From JACKII01 sp965202745 (GTDB lineage Bacteria > Pseudomonadota > Alphaproteobacteria > Bin95), in contig CBDBCB010000018.1 in NCBI GenBank assembly GCA_965202745.1, positions 248,001-312,000 on the forward strand: a stretch of DNA of 64,000 nt, written 5' to 3'. Shown here piece by piece: positions 8,807-18,456 of this stretch (positions are counted from its first letter, which is position 1; the number at the start of each line of letters is the position of its first letter). A program made the translations under genes and the position numbers. The notes beneath the pieces are model-generated. The model searched no databases and was not told the origin of the DNA. It saw only the letters and a program-made list of their open reading frames with translations.

Positions 8807-9589
8807 CTAGTTCCGGCCAAACCGGTACACGGCATAAGACGTCAAACCAGCGATGACGGCAGAGACCATCATCGCCTCTACGCCGCCGAGCGGCTTTGCG
8901 AGCAGCCCCAGGAAAGGCACGAAGCTGGAGTAGGAAAGCAGTGCCCAACGTGAGCGGTAAATGGCCTCCAGCGTGAAGGCGTCGCCAAAGCGGCGGTTCA
9001 AAATCCAGAGTGAGGCGCTCATCATAGTGGGCAACGCCAATGCCATGCCGGAAACTGATGGGCCCAGTTCTTTCGAGTAGACCGCAATGGCGGCGATAGT
9101 CGTACCGCCAACCACTGCACGGGCAACGGAGGCTGCCCACGAGCCTTGCCCATTTTCGCCTGGCTTGACCTTTGTCGGTGGCGGTTTGCGGATCACCAGC
9201 ATTCCTGCCGCAAAGCCGCCCAGCGCCAGGCACACCGCAAGCGGCCAAGTGGCCTCATACAGGATCGCGGCGCACGCGATACCGAACCAGGCGGCAATGC
9301 CCGTCAGCCAGGGGCGGACAAAGCCGCTTAACCGCCCCGCTGCCAGCGAATATCCGCCAAGGAAAACATAAACCGCGCCGGCACCTGCGAATCCGGCCAG
9401 CCCTGACGCGGCCATGAATGAGTCGGAGCGTTCCATCACCATCAATGCAGAACCAACGCCGACATTGAACGGATAGGTCATAGCGATCCCTGCAAGGACT
9501 GGCCCTACCCGCTGTCCGGCAAGGACGACCAGCATCAGCACGCTCGCCGCTATGCCAACCTTCCAGGCGAGTTGGATCAGGTCTTCCAT
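8807..9589 (-). CDS. Polytopic membrane protein of unknown function
   Basis: 260 residues with about eight hydrophobic segments (for example VGIAASVLMLVVLAGQRVG near the N-terminus) and short polar loops, one of them PPPTKVKPGENGQG in the middle. The two halves look loosely similar, as in small permease-type carriers, but no family was recognised. The start chosen is ATG 9589 (MEDLIQLAWKVG), preceded by GAGAAG; an in-frame extension of 17 residues upstream looks unlike coding sequence. It diverges from the MFS gene at 9699, so the ~110 bp between them may hold both promoters. Confidence 0.65.
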   Translation of the reverse strand: MEDLIQLAWKVGIAASVLMLVVLAGQRVGPVLAGIAMTYPFNVGVGSALMVMERSDSFMAASGLAGFAGAGAVYVFLGGYSLAAGRLSGFVRPWLTGIAAWFGIACAAILYEATWPLAVCLALGGFAAGMLVIRKPPPTKVKPGENGQGSWAASVARAVVGGTTIAAIAVYSKELGPSVSGMALALPTMMSASLWILNRRFGDAFTLEAIYRSRWALLSYSSFVPFLGLLAKPLGGVEAMMVSAVIAGLTSYAVYRFGRN

Positions 9590-9698
9590 GCGCTTCTCTG
9601 GCCGGGGGATGGCGCAAGACGCAGAATCCGGCTCGCGCAACCTAGTGTCTTCATCCTAAGCTATTGCTTAACTTTTCATCAGAGAGCCGTTTCTTCCT

Positions 9699-10922
9699 GT
9701 GACCACCCAGCCCCGCCGTTCCTTCCTCGCGCCGTTCCAGGTGCGGAGCTTCCGCTTTCAGTGGCCAGCCGACCTGCTGGCCTCCTGGGCGCAGGAGATG
9801 GAGACGCTGATCCTGGGCTGGTACATCCTGACGGCAACCGACAGCGTCATCATGCTAACCCTATTCGCCTCGATGCAGCACCTGGGCACGTTGCTCGCGC
9901 CGGCCATTGGCAGCATCGCAGACAGTATCGGCCGGCGGGCCATGCTCTACCGTTTGCGCGGCACGTATGCCTGCCTGGCGGCCATCCTGATGGTGACGGG
10001 CCTGACTGGTACGTTGAACCCGACGATTGTCTTCTGTGTTGCTTTTCTGATGGGGCTGGTCCGCCCCTCCGATCTCGTCATGCGCAACTCCATGATCGGC
10101 GACACTATGCAGCCGGAAACGCTGGGCTCGGCCATGGGTCTCAGCCGCATGACCATGGATACGGCGCGCATCGCCGGGGCGCTGGCGGGGGCGGGGCTGT
10201 TCGCGGTCTATGGGTTGGGCAACGCCTATATTGCGGTTACGACCTTTTATACGCTTAGCCTGCTGTTGACACTGGGTACGTCGAGGGTGAAGCCGGACCG
10301 GGGCGAGGGGCCTTTCAAAATTATCCGCCAGGTGAAGGACGGCCTGTCCTTCACCTGGCGAACGCCACGGATTAAGGCGTTCATGTTCTACGCTTTTCTG
10401 GCGAACTTCTGCGCCTATCCCATCAACATGGGTGTGTTGCCCTTTGCGGCGCGAGAGGTGTTCGGGCTGGATGAAACCGGGCTTGGTCAGATGATGGCCA
10501 TGTTCGGCGGCGGTGCCATGCTGGGTTCGATGATTGTCGCCGTAACCGGCGGCCCCCGGCAACGCGGCCGCAATGTCGTCGGCTATATCCTGGTCTGGTA
10601 CATGCTGCTGATGAGCTTCGGTTTCACCACGGAGGTCTGGCAGGCCTATGTACTGCTGTGCCTGATCGGCTTTTGCCAGGGCATCGCCATGCTAACCATG
10701 ACCATCGGCTTGCTAGAGGCCGCCGGCCCCGTCATGCGCGGACGGGTCATGGGGGTCAGAATGCTGGCGGTCTATGGCCTGCCGATAGGCCTGGTGGCAA
10801 GCGGCTGGCTGGTCGAAAATCTCGGTTATACTACCATGGTAATGATGTACGCCGGCATAGGCTTATTCGCGACCTTGGCGATAGCGCTGACCTGGCGGGA
10901 CAGTCTGCTTCGGCGGGAGTGA
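9699..10922 (+). CDS. MFS transporter (DHA3/enterobactin-exporter-like)
   Basis: 407 residues with about 12 predicted membrane spans. The loop between spans 2 and 3 carries GSIADSIGRR, the conserved MFS G-x-x-x-D-x-x-G-R-R signature. A central cytoplasmic stretch (KPDRGEGPFKIIRQVKDGLSFTWRTPR) separates the two six-helix halves. The closest general type is the DHA3/MFS_3 exporters of siderophores and drugs, but the substrate cannot be inferred. The start is GTG 9699 with no strong Shine-Dalgarno. Intact. The DNA downstream turns AT-rich at once, marking the edge of an acquired segment. Confidence 0.85.
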   Translation: MTTQPRRSFLAPFQVRSFRFQWPADLLASWAQEMETLILGWYILTATDSVIMLTLFASMQHLGTLLAPAIGSIADSIGRRAMLYRLRGTYACLAAILMVTGLTGTLNPTIVFCVAFLMGLVRPSDLVMRNSMIGDTMQPETLGSAMGLSRMTMDTARIAGALAGAGLFAVYGLGNAYIAVTTFYTLSLLLTLGTSRVKPDRGEGPFKIIRQVKDGLSFTWRTPRIKAFMFYAFLANFCAYPINMGVLPFAAREVFGLDETGLGQMMAMFGGGAMLGSMIVAVTGGPRQRGRNVVGYILVWYMLLMSFGFTTEVWQAYVLLCLIGFCQGIAMLTMTIGLLEAAGPVMRGRVMGVRMLAVYGLPIGLVASGWLVENLGYTTMVMMYAGIGLFATLAIALTWRDSLLRRE

Positions 10923-10968
10923 GGTATACTGGCAATTGAGTTTTCTGCATGGTCATTTGTGAGTTAAC

Positions 10969-12351
10969 TTGAAACGATCGACGCAGATCGCTAAAATAAT
11001 AGGAATGCAGTTTTTTTGGGGATTTAGAATGGAACCGCTAGTAGCTGCTATAATAGTTTGGATAATTGTACCGGTCCCTTTGTTTGTAATGTGGTTCCTG
11101 TCGCGGAAGTGATCTGCAGCTGCAATTAAAGAAATAATGGTTCTGCGCGAAAAATTCGAACCTGTGCTGTCATTGGATGAAGAGGTTGGGAAATTAGAAA
11201 AAAATACAAAGAACTGAAGCAAGAAAATTATAATATTAAGTTAAAATATAAGAATAATAGGGATTTTGGAAAAACTAAGGCGCCAGGCGGCGATTTATGA
11301 TGAGCGAATATCTTTTGCTGAACTTGGAGTATATGAATCCCATTTTGATTTTGGTGCCAGTGAAGTTTTGCAAACCAAAATCAAAGAAGTCCATGAACAA
11401 CAAAAAATTATGGTATCTTCGAAGACAGCCACAATATGTCCTACAGATTGGACCGTAGATGGCAGCCTGTCTAAAGGTCAAACTATGGTGAAATGTCGAA
11501 TTCCACTTACTATGCGGGCATTTAACAATGAGTGTGAAGCGGCTATTGCTAATACTCGCTGGAACAATATTGTTGCTATGGAGAAACGTATCCTCAATTC
11601 AGCGAAGCAAGTAAATGGCGCAAATTCTTCGATGAATTTGGTAATTTCCGAAAGATATGTAGCACTAAAAATCGATGAATTGCATCTCACCCATGAATAT
11701 CGTGAGCAATTGAAAATTGAAAAGGATGAGCGTGCAGAACTTGCCCGCGCGGAGCGAGAAAAAAAGCGATTGTTGCAAGAAGCTCAAGAGGCGGAACGCG
11801 AAGAGGTCCGGTATCAGAAACTTCTAGACAGGGCCCGCAAGTCCGCCGGGGTTGATGAACGCAGGATTGCCGAGCTTGAGGCTGCCTTAGTTGAAGCGCA
11901 TGCCGTGAGTGAAAGATCTCGGGCGATGGCAGAAATGACGAGATCGGGCTATGTTTATATTATTTCGAATATCGGTTCATTCAGAGATGACGTAGTTAAA
12001 ATTGGCCTTACACGCAGATTGGAACCAGAAAATTGGGTTCGAGAGTTAGGTCATGCTAGCGTTCCATTTGGCTTTGATACGCATGCTATGATCTATTCGG
12101 AGGAGGCGCCTGCTCTGGAGGCAGCGCTCCACAGGGAATTTGCAAATAGACGGGTTAATGAATCTAACACCCGCAAGGAATTTTTTAGAGTTAGTATTCA
12201 AGAGGTTGAAGAGGCGGTAAACCGGCTTTCGCCGACAGCTAATTTCTTTAAAGATCGAGAGGCCTAAGAATGGCATGAGACGCTTGCTCGCAGGAATCAG
12301 TTGCTTGAAGGCATGATGGTTGAAGGCGAAGAATTTCCGATGGAAATTTGA
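10969..12351 (+). pseudogene. DUF4041 / T5orf172 (MUG113, GIY-YIG-like) protein, AT-rich and disrupted
   Basis: Read through its lesions this is one protein: an N-terminal membrane segment (LVAAIIVWIIVPVPLFVMWF), a coiled coil (REKFEPVLSLDEEVGKLEK), the DUF4041 core (ELGVYESHFDFG), a long charged coiled coil (residues rich in E, K and R), and the C-terminal T5orf172 domain with GYVYIISNIGSF and VVKIGLTRR. Disruptions: TGA at 11110-11112, shifts at an A run near 11200 and a T run near 11262, and TAA at 12265-12267, after which the frame continues as EWHETLARRNQLLEG to a TGA at 12349-12351. Base composition is far more AT-rich than both flanks, so it was acquired horizontally. The family is common in phages and mobile DNA; its role is unsettled. 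Confidence 0.75.
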
Positions 12352-12456
12352 AACCAGTGCAGGCAGTCACAGTCATGGTGCTGTCTTATGAGGGCGAATT
12401 GTGAATCGCGTATTCAGCTTGGTTAAAAGTAGTTGTTTGATGATGTTTACTCAACC

Positions 12457-13425
12457 TCACCCCCGCCCGTGCGGCTCATCCAGCCAGCGCATGTCTGGCC
12501 CCACCGGGATGATGCCTGATGGATTGAGGCTCGGCATGGCGGCGTAGTAGCCGACCTTCATGCCTTCCAGGTCACAGGTCTCGTCGATACCCGACCATTG
12601 GTACAGTTCGCGCGTGTAGGCCGACAGATTCGGGTAGTCCTTCACCCGGCGGATGTTGCACTTGAAGTGGCTGTAATAGACCGGGTCGAAGCGCAGTAGC
12701 GTTGGAAAGGCCCACCAGTCAGCCTCCGTGATCCGTCCGCCTGCCAGATAGCGCTGTTCGCCTAGCCAGGCCTCCATCCAGTCCAGGCCCTTGAATACTT
12801 TGGCCACGGCCTCCTCATAGGCCTCCTGGGTTTTGGCAAAGCCGGAGCGGTAGATGCTGTTTACTTGCTCGTAGACGAATGCGTTGACCGTATCGATCTC
12901 CGCCAGCAGGTCGGGCGGGCAGAGATTCTCGCTGTTACCCCCTGCCTGATCGAATGCCGAATTCAGCATCCGGATAATCTCGGAGGACTCGTTGTTGACG
13001 ATGGTCTGCCGCTCCCGGTCCCAGAACGTTGGTACCGTCACCTTGCCGGAATAGGTGGGGTTGGCGACGGTGTAGACCTGGTGCAGGCGAAAGATGTCGT
13101 CATCGCCGGGCTGCAGATGCTCGAAGCCTTCGGTGAACGACCAGCCATGGGTCTTCGGTGCATCCGCGTAGGAGATGGAGACCGCGCCCTCCAGCCCCTT
13201 CAGCTTGCGGTAGATGGCGGCGCGGTGGGTCCAGGGGCAGGTCTGGGCGACGAACAGGTGATAGCGGCCGGGATCCGCCTTGAAGCCGCCATTGCCGGTC
13301 GGCCCGGCGCTGCCGTCGGACGTGACCGAATCGCGGAAGGCGGAGTCTTTCCGCAAGTAGGCACCGCCCGCATCCGTGGGCCGCTCGTCGCTGTCCGACC
13401 AAATACCGTTCACGAGTTGGCCCAT
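12457..13425 (-). CDS. Glutathionyl-hydroquinone reductase (GST xi-class, YqjG/ECM4-like)
   Basis: 322 residues, intact. The thioredoxin-fold half holds the catalytic CPWTHR motif with Cys63, distinctive of glutathionyl-hydroquinone reductases, which remove glutathione from glutathionyl-(hydro)quinones. The all-helical GST domain follows, with RYLAGGRITEADWWAFPTLLRFD and the family's Tyr-rich segment DPVYYSHFKCN. AAAAGGAAA upstream supports the ATG at 13425. It stands alone, diverging from the cyclase gene. Its likely role is detoxifying quinones made during aromatic breakdown, fitting the Rieske oxygenase and quinone reductase elsewhere in the window, though it is not linked to them by an operon. 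Confidence 0.93.
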   Translation of the reverse strand: MGQLVNGIWSDSDERPTDAGGAYLRKDSAFRDSVTSDGSAGPTGNGGFKADPGRYHLFVAQTCPWTHRAAIYRKLKGLEGAVSISYADAPKTHGWSFTEGFEHLQPGDDDIFRLHQVYTVANPTYSGKVTVPTFWDRERQTIVNNESSEIIRMLNSAFDQAGGNSENLCPPDLLAEIDTVNAFVYEQVNSIYRSGFAKTQEAYEEAVAKVFKGLDWMEAWLGEQRYLAGGRITEADWWAFPTLLRFDPVYYSHFKCNIRRVKDYPNLSAYTRELYQWSGIDETCDLEGMKVGYYAAMPSLNPSGIIPVGPDMRWLDEPHGRG

Positions 13426-13562
13426 GATATTTCCTTTTTACTGGCGTACAGTCGGATAATACCCGTGATCTATGGGATTGTCCGTGGGAAATCGGCTGGA
13501 GAGGCGGTGCTTCAAATCCGATTTCTATCCTCAAATTCAATCATGTGATTTATATTCTTCCT

Positions 13563-15342
13563 ATGACCGACCGTGTCCAACGCCGTTTTGCCGCCATCGT
13601 TTCTGCCGATGTTGTCGGCTTCACCCGCCTGATGCATGCCGATGAAGCTGGAACGCACCGGCGGTTGAAGGCGCGTTTTCAGGGAATGGTTCAAGCGAAG
13701 CTCGACGCCTATGGCGGCCGCCTGTTCAAGCTGATGGGTAACGGCCAACGGCCTGCTGGCGGAATTTCCAAGCGTAGTCAGTGCCGTCGAATGGTCGCTC
13801 GACGTGCAAAAGCTGGTCGCAGCGGAAGAAGGTGAACCGGATGGCCGGCAGATCGAATACCGGATCGGCATTAACCTCGGCGATCTGATCATCGACGGCG
13901 ACGATCTTTATGGCGATGGCGTAAACTTGGCCGCACGGCTACAGGCAATCGCACCAACGGGTGGCATCTGTTTGTCAGACGCCAGCTACCAATATGTGCG
14001 TAGCAAGGTGGATGCGGTTTTTGCCGATATCGGGGAAGTGGAACTCAAGAACCTCGATGCTCCCGTGCGCGTTTGGCAGTGGTCGCCACATGGCAGCTTC
14101 GAGGCGCCAGCCGAACCTGCTCCAGGCGTAGCGATGTCAAAATCTGCGAATTTGGCGCTTCCCGAAAAGCCCAGTATTGCAGTTTTGCCGTTTGACAACA
14201 TGTCCAATGATGAGGAACAGGGGCACTTTGCCGATGGCATCACTGAGGATTTGATCACCGGCCTCTCACGCATCCGCTGGCTGTTCGTCATCGCTCGCAA
14301 CTCCTCCTTCGTCTACAAGGGGAAGGCAGTGGATATCCGGCAGGTCGCGAATGAGTTGGGTGTCCGCTATGTGCTGGAAGGCAGCGTGCGCAAGGCCGGC
14401 AACCGGGTGCGGATCACGGCACAGTTGATCGATGCACAGACCTCCAACCACCTTTGGGCGGAGCGGTATGACCGCGAACTGACCGACATCTTCGACGTGC
14501 AGGACGAGATTACGGAGTGTGTTGCAGGTGCGATTGAGCCCGCCATCCTGGCAGCCGAAGGCCTCCGGGCGCGTGATCGCTCCGGTGATGACCTCGGCGC
14601 ATGAGAGATGCTGGCGCAGGGATTGGCTGCATTCTGGCGCCTGACGGAAGCGGAGGTGGCTGAAGCGGTCTCTATTTTGGAAGCCGCGGTCAAGCGCTAT
14701 CCGGAGTATGCGCCCGCTCATAGCATGCTGGCGTTTGCGCTGCTATTTTCGGCGCATGTGGGCTGGCGAGACCTTGCTGCCACACGAGGGCGGGCGGAGA
14801 TCCTTGCCCACCAAGCCCTGGCGCTGGATGAGCACGATGCCTGGACCCATGTGGTGCTTGGCTACCTGTACACGATGAACCGGAATGCCGGGGGTGCCTT
14901 CCAGGCATTCTCTCAGGCCATTAACCTCAATCCGAATTTCGCTGCCACTTTTGGCTGGCGGGCCTTCGCGGAGAGTCATGCCGGCATGACGGAGGAGGCG
15001 CTGGCCGATATCGAAATGGCCCTCCGGCTCAGCCCAAAAGACCCACAGAATGCGATTTTCACGGATGGCAAGGCGCTGGCTCATTTCCTGCGCGATGAGT
15101 TCGATGTTTCTGCCGGTATTGTGGCAGATGTTATCTGGCAACGGCCGGAGTGGAACTCCACCCGCCGGGCTTTAGCGCGGGCCGGACGGATGGAAGAGGC
15201 GCAAGCAAGCCTTGCGCGCTTGTTGACCCATCAGTCCGGCCTCACAGCAGAAGTGCTGCGTGCAAGCCTGCCGTACCCCAATCCGGAACATTTAGAGAAG
15301 TTCGTTGGCGGTCTAGTGTTGGCTGGATTGCCGGAGGAATAA
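13563..15342 (+). pseudogene. Class III adenylate/guanylate cyclase with TolB-like and TPR regions, broken
   Basis: Order: a class III cyclase domain (RRFAAIVSADVVGFTRLMHADE, then GVNLAARLQ), a TolB/FlgO-like middle (PSIAVLPFDNMSNDEE to LWAERYDREL), and C-terminal TPR-like helices. Such soluble cyclases are abundant in alphaproteobacteria. Three lesions: an exact 7-bp tandem duplication at 13740-13753 shifts the frame inside the G-D-G catalytic motif; the Asp codon of that motif is now AAC (Asn), which would remove a metal ligand; and TGA at 14602-14604 stands where Trp is expected before EMLAQGLAAFWR. The rest of the frame is well preserved, so loss looks recent. ATG 13563 begins MTDRVQRRFAAI, the family's normal N-terminus. 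Confidence 0.88.
13740..13753. repeat. 7-bp tandem duplication in the cyclase catalytic motif
   Basis: AACGGCC occurs twice in direct succession (13740-13746 and 13747-13753). Removing one copy restores the cyclase frame through GNGLLAEFPSVV, so this duplication is the frameshift mutation. Confidence 0.9.
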
Positions 15343-15374
15343 ACTCCCGTACCGCTGATGGAGTCCGAACGCCG

Positions 15375-16614
15375 ATGAACCGCGATCAAACCTATTTCCT
15401 CTTGCTCAATATCGGGCACTTTCTCGACCATCTGTTCATGCTGTTATTCGCAACGGTGGCGGCGTTGGCGCTCTATCGCGAGTGGGATATGAGTTATACT
15501 GAGCTGATCGCCTACGCGACGCCGGGCTTCTTTGCCTTCGGCTTCTGCTCTGCTCCTGCCGGTTGGCTGGCGGACCGGTGGAGCCGCGATGGCATGATGT
15601 GTGTGTTCTTCTTTGGCATAGGCACGGTCTCCATCCTTACCAGTTTCGCGGAAACACCCTTGCAGGTTGGCATCGGCCTGTTCGTCATCGGCATGTTCGC
15701 CGCCATCTATCATCCGGTCGGTCTGGCCATCGTGTCGATGAAATGGCGGAACACGGGCATGCGCATTGCAACCAACGGCGTTTGGGGCAATCTGGGCGTC
15801 GCGTGCGCGGCCCTGCTGACAGGCTATATGATCGACCATGCAGGCTGGCGCATGGCTTTCGTGCTGCCGGGCCTGTTCTCGATCCTGATCGGCGTTGCGT
15901 ATTTCGCCCTGCAGTGCGACAGCATCCGCGCGGAGGGAGCGAAGAAGGCCGCCGACGCTGCACCTGCTGCTCCCATGACTGCGGCGCACCGGTCGTTGCT
16001 GGTATGGGTCTCGATCATCGTGTTTGTGACGGCTGCCGTGTCGTCGGTGATCTTCCAGTCCACAACCTTCGCCTTGCCAAAGATGCTGGACGAGCGGTTG
16101 CAGGGCCTCGCCCAGAACATTGCTGCGATCATTGAAGGCCTGCCGAAATCAGAGACCGGAGACACGGCCACGGTGATCGGCGCGCTGGCCTTTATCGTTT
16201 TTGCCATGGCCTCCTTCGCCCAATTGGTCGTCGGCGCACAGTTGGACCGGTTCGGCCCGCGCCGGGTATTCATGGTGGTGGCGGCCATCCAGGTCGTGTT
16301 TTTCGCCCTAATGCCCGGCCTGGAAGACGCTTTGGCTCTGGCGGTGGCGCGGGGCTTCATGCTGGGGGCATTCGGGCAGATACCGATCAGCGATTTGATG
16401 ATCGGCAAGATGGCGAGCGGCTCCTTCCGCGCGCGCCTACGCCATCCGCTATGTGGTCAGCTTTACGGTCCTGGCCTCGTCCCTGCCCATGATTGCCTTC
16501 GTCCACAGCAATTGAGGCTTCGACAGCCTGTTCCTAATATTGGCGGCAGCAGCAGCCATCATCTTTGGCGTGGTGACGCTGCTGCCGAAGAAGATGCCGA
16601 CGGCGGAGGGGTGA
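15375..16614 (+). pseudogene. MFS transporter, frameshifted and with Trp-to-stop
   Basis: A twelve-span major facilitator starting MNRDQTYFLLLNIGHFLDH, with GWLADRWSRDG as the loop 2-3 signature and AQLVVGAQLDRFGPRR as its repeat in the second half. It is normal up to about 16425, where two bases are missing from a GC-dinucleotide run (CGCGCGCG); the next frame continues AYAIRYVVSFTVLASSLP. At 16513-16515 TGA replaces the Trp expected in HSNWGFDSLF. The true end is TGA 16612-16614 (KKMPTAEG). It follows the dead cyclase by 32 nt and may have been its partner. Both lesions lie near the 3' end, so a truncated carrier of about 355 residues could be made, but it would lack the last two spans. Confidence 0.85.
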
Positions 16615-16740
16615 GGTCAGCGCAGCTTGGGAACGGCCCCGTCTAGCGGGTACGAGTTGGCGAAATCTCTCCGCGCATCCTGTTGGAATCGCCCCATGTC
16701 GATGCCAAATCAGCATGTCGGTTGTGATTGAGACCAATGC

Positions 16741-17076
16741 TCTGAAAGCACGGGAGACCTAATTTTCCTGTTCAATATGGGCGTTGGCGGTTTCCAAGTG
16801 CTGAAGCTCCTCGACCTTAATCGTTTCGATCAGGTCATTAAGCCCCCGTCTTTTCGATCCAAAAAGCTCAACTGGTCGTTCAGGTGCCGGTGAACCGTGT
16901 CTTCGACTTCTGAAAGCACGGGAGACCTAATTTTCCTGTTCAATATGGGCGTTGGCGGTTTCCAAGTGCTGAAGCTCCTCGACCTTAATCGTTTCGATCA
17001 GGTCATTAAGCCCCCGTCTTTTCGATCCAAAAAGCTCAACTGGTCGTTCAGGTGCCGGTGAACCGTGTCTTCGACT
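16741..17076. repeat. 168-bp perfect tandem direct duplication
   Basis: Bases 16741-16908 and 16909-17076 are identical as far as I can read them. The unit covers the last ~50 codons of the coq7-like reading frame plus its stop codon, so the outer copy lies downstream of the gene end. The unit is 168 bp, a multiple of three. It looks like a recent slippage or unequal-exchange event. Confidence 0.92.
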
Positions 17077-17397
17077 GCGGATGTGCCGATCCAAATTCCC
17101 TGCTTCCCCAAGAGCGCGCTGGGAAACCCCAAAGTGTACCCGCCGTTCCCCCACAAGTACATGACCCGGCACGGCTTTGCTCTCCGTTCACTCATCGCCT
17201 CACGGAAATGAGCGCAATGCTGAATTTCGTGGGACAATGTCTCTTCCAAAAATGGGGTCAAAGAGGGGTAAAAAAATTCGCGCTACGATCAATTGCGCGC
17301 GATAGATGCGGATGGCCCCATACTCACCGGCATGATTGACTTTGAGGATACGCTGGACTGTTTTCTGGTCGCGGTTCTCAAGGTGTTGAAACAGCAT
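16927..17397 (-). pseudogene. coq7: Demethoxyubiquinone hydroxylase (Coq7 family), frameshifted
   Basis: A di-iron hydroxylase of ubiquinone biosynthesis that adds the C6 hydroxyl to demethoxyubiquinol. Fragments in three frames join to one protein: VQRILKVNHAGEYGAIRIYRAQ (first Glu/His ligands), TPFLEETLSHEIQHCAHFREAM (E-x-x-H), WGNGGYTLGFPSALLG, EDTVHRHLNDQL, and VEELQHLETANAH (last ligands). Shifts lie near a T run around 17270 and near 17000. The start is ATG 17397 after GGGAG. The 168-bp tandem duplication overlaps its 3' end. If truly dead, ubiquinone synthesis must rely on another hydroxylase (UbiF/UbiL/UbiM type), or the organism has changed its quinone needs. The T-run shift could be a base-calling error. 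Confidence 0.8.
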
Positions 17398-17423
17398 TTA
17401 GAGCATCTCCCTCAGCCGGAGCA

Positions 17424-18293
17424 TTACTCCAGCTTCCCCCTGAGTTCCGCCAGTACCGGCAGGATGTAGGTGCGGAAATGGGCGGGATCTTCGCTCATGG
17501 TGAAATGGCCCAGGCCCTTCATCTCCACCACCGGCGGGGCGTTCTTGATCTTGGCGGCCGTTGAACGCGTGTCAGCGGGTGAGCAGGAAAAATCGTACTC
17601 GCCGGTCAGCAGATAGAGCGGGCATTTGGTGACGTCGATCCGGTGCGTGTCGTCGCGAAAATCGCCATCCACCCAGTAGAAATGCAGGTCGCCCTTAAAG
17701 ATGCCCGGCCCGCCCTGCATATAGCCCCAAAGCGTCTCCCACCGGTATTCGTCGGGCGCAGTGGGAGAGCAGAGGCCGCTGACCACAGCCGCCGCCACAT
17801 TGCCGCCGTCGAAGTCCGGGCGGTTCAGCCACTCCAGATCGTACCAGCTTTCCGGCTGGAAATCCGCGGCCTCCAGCCCGATCAGCCCACCGAACTCTTC
17901 CGGGTAGTGGATTGCCAGATAGACCACTTCCCGCCCGCCAATGGAGCAGCCCATGACCACCGGCTTCTCCAGTTCCAGCCCGGCGCAGAAGGTGCGGATC
18001 AGCTCAGCATAGCTGGCCGCGGTCAGCGCGTAGTCGCCGTCCTCCCGCCAGCCTTTCGGCGGCAGGGACTTGCCGTGCCAGGGCATGTCGAAGGCGAGAA
18101 CGCGGTAGTGCCGGGTGATCTCCTGGTCGGTCAGCAGGTGCCGCCACTGCTTCGCGTCGGCGCCCGCCGTGTGCAGGCAGACCAGCGGGATACCATCGGC
18201 GGGGCCTACTTCCTCGAAATAGACCCGGTGCGGCTTGCCCGCGAGCGTCAGGTGGATGTAGCGGCCGGTGATCGGCTCAATATAGGCGGGCAT
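17424..18293 (-). CDS. Alpha/beta hydrolase
   Basis: 289 residues, intact. Oxyanion-hole region VCLHTAGADAKQW, nucleophile elbow G-C-S-I-G with Ser117, acid in LLTGEYDFSCS and catalytic His in GLGHFTMSEDP: a complete alpha/beta-hydrolase triad. The fold family covers esterases, C-C hydrolases of aromatic-ring cleavage and haloperoxidase-like enzymes; Cys before the nucleophile and the lack of a signal peptide point to a cytoplasmic small-molecule hydrolase. It lies beside two-domain VOC and AEC-transporter genes on the same strand, consistent with a small catabolic group, but an intergenic repeat separates it from them. The substrate is not predictable. Confidence 0.9.
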   Translation of the reverse strand: MPAYIEPITGRYIHLTLAGKPHRVYFEEVGPADGIPLVCLHTAGADAKQWRHLLTDQEITRHYRVLAFDMPWHGKSLPPKGWREDGDYALTAASYAELIRTFCAGLELEKPVVMGCSIGGREVVYLAIHYPEEFGGLIGLEAADFQPESWYDLEWLNRPDFDGGNVAAAVVSGLCSPTAPDEYRWETLWGYMQGGPGIFKGDLHFYWVDGDFRDDTHRIDVTKCPLYLLTGEYDFSCSPADTRSTAAKIKNAPPVVEMKGLGHFTMSEDPAHFRTYILPVLAELRGKLE

Positions 18294-18335
18294 TGTTGAT
18301 CATCTCCGAAAAATTACCGTCGCCATCACCGCTAA

Positions 18336-18424
18336 CCTTCAGCCTGAGGTGTGAGCATTGCGAGCCTCGAGGACACCCCGGTTGACCCTTCGAGGGCGCT
18401 TTCAGCGCCGCCTCAGGGTGAAGG
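18336..18424. repeat. Intergenic palindromic repeat (RIME/REP-like)
   Basis: Imperfect 14-bp inverted arms (CCTTCAGCCTGAGG at 18336-18349, CCTCAGGGTGAAGG at 18411-18424, one mismatch) enclose a smaller perfect hairpin, GGCGCT-TTC-AGCGCC (18395-18409). The arms resemble dispersed intergenic elements common in alphaproteobacteria. It sits between two genes on the minus strand and may also attenuate read-through. Confidence 0.7.
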
Positions 18425-18456
18425 GGAAAAGCCCAAGTGTTCTGGTCTGTACCGCC

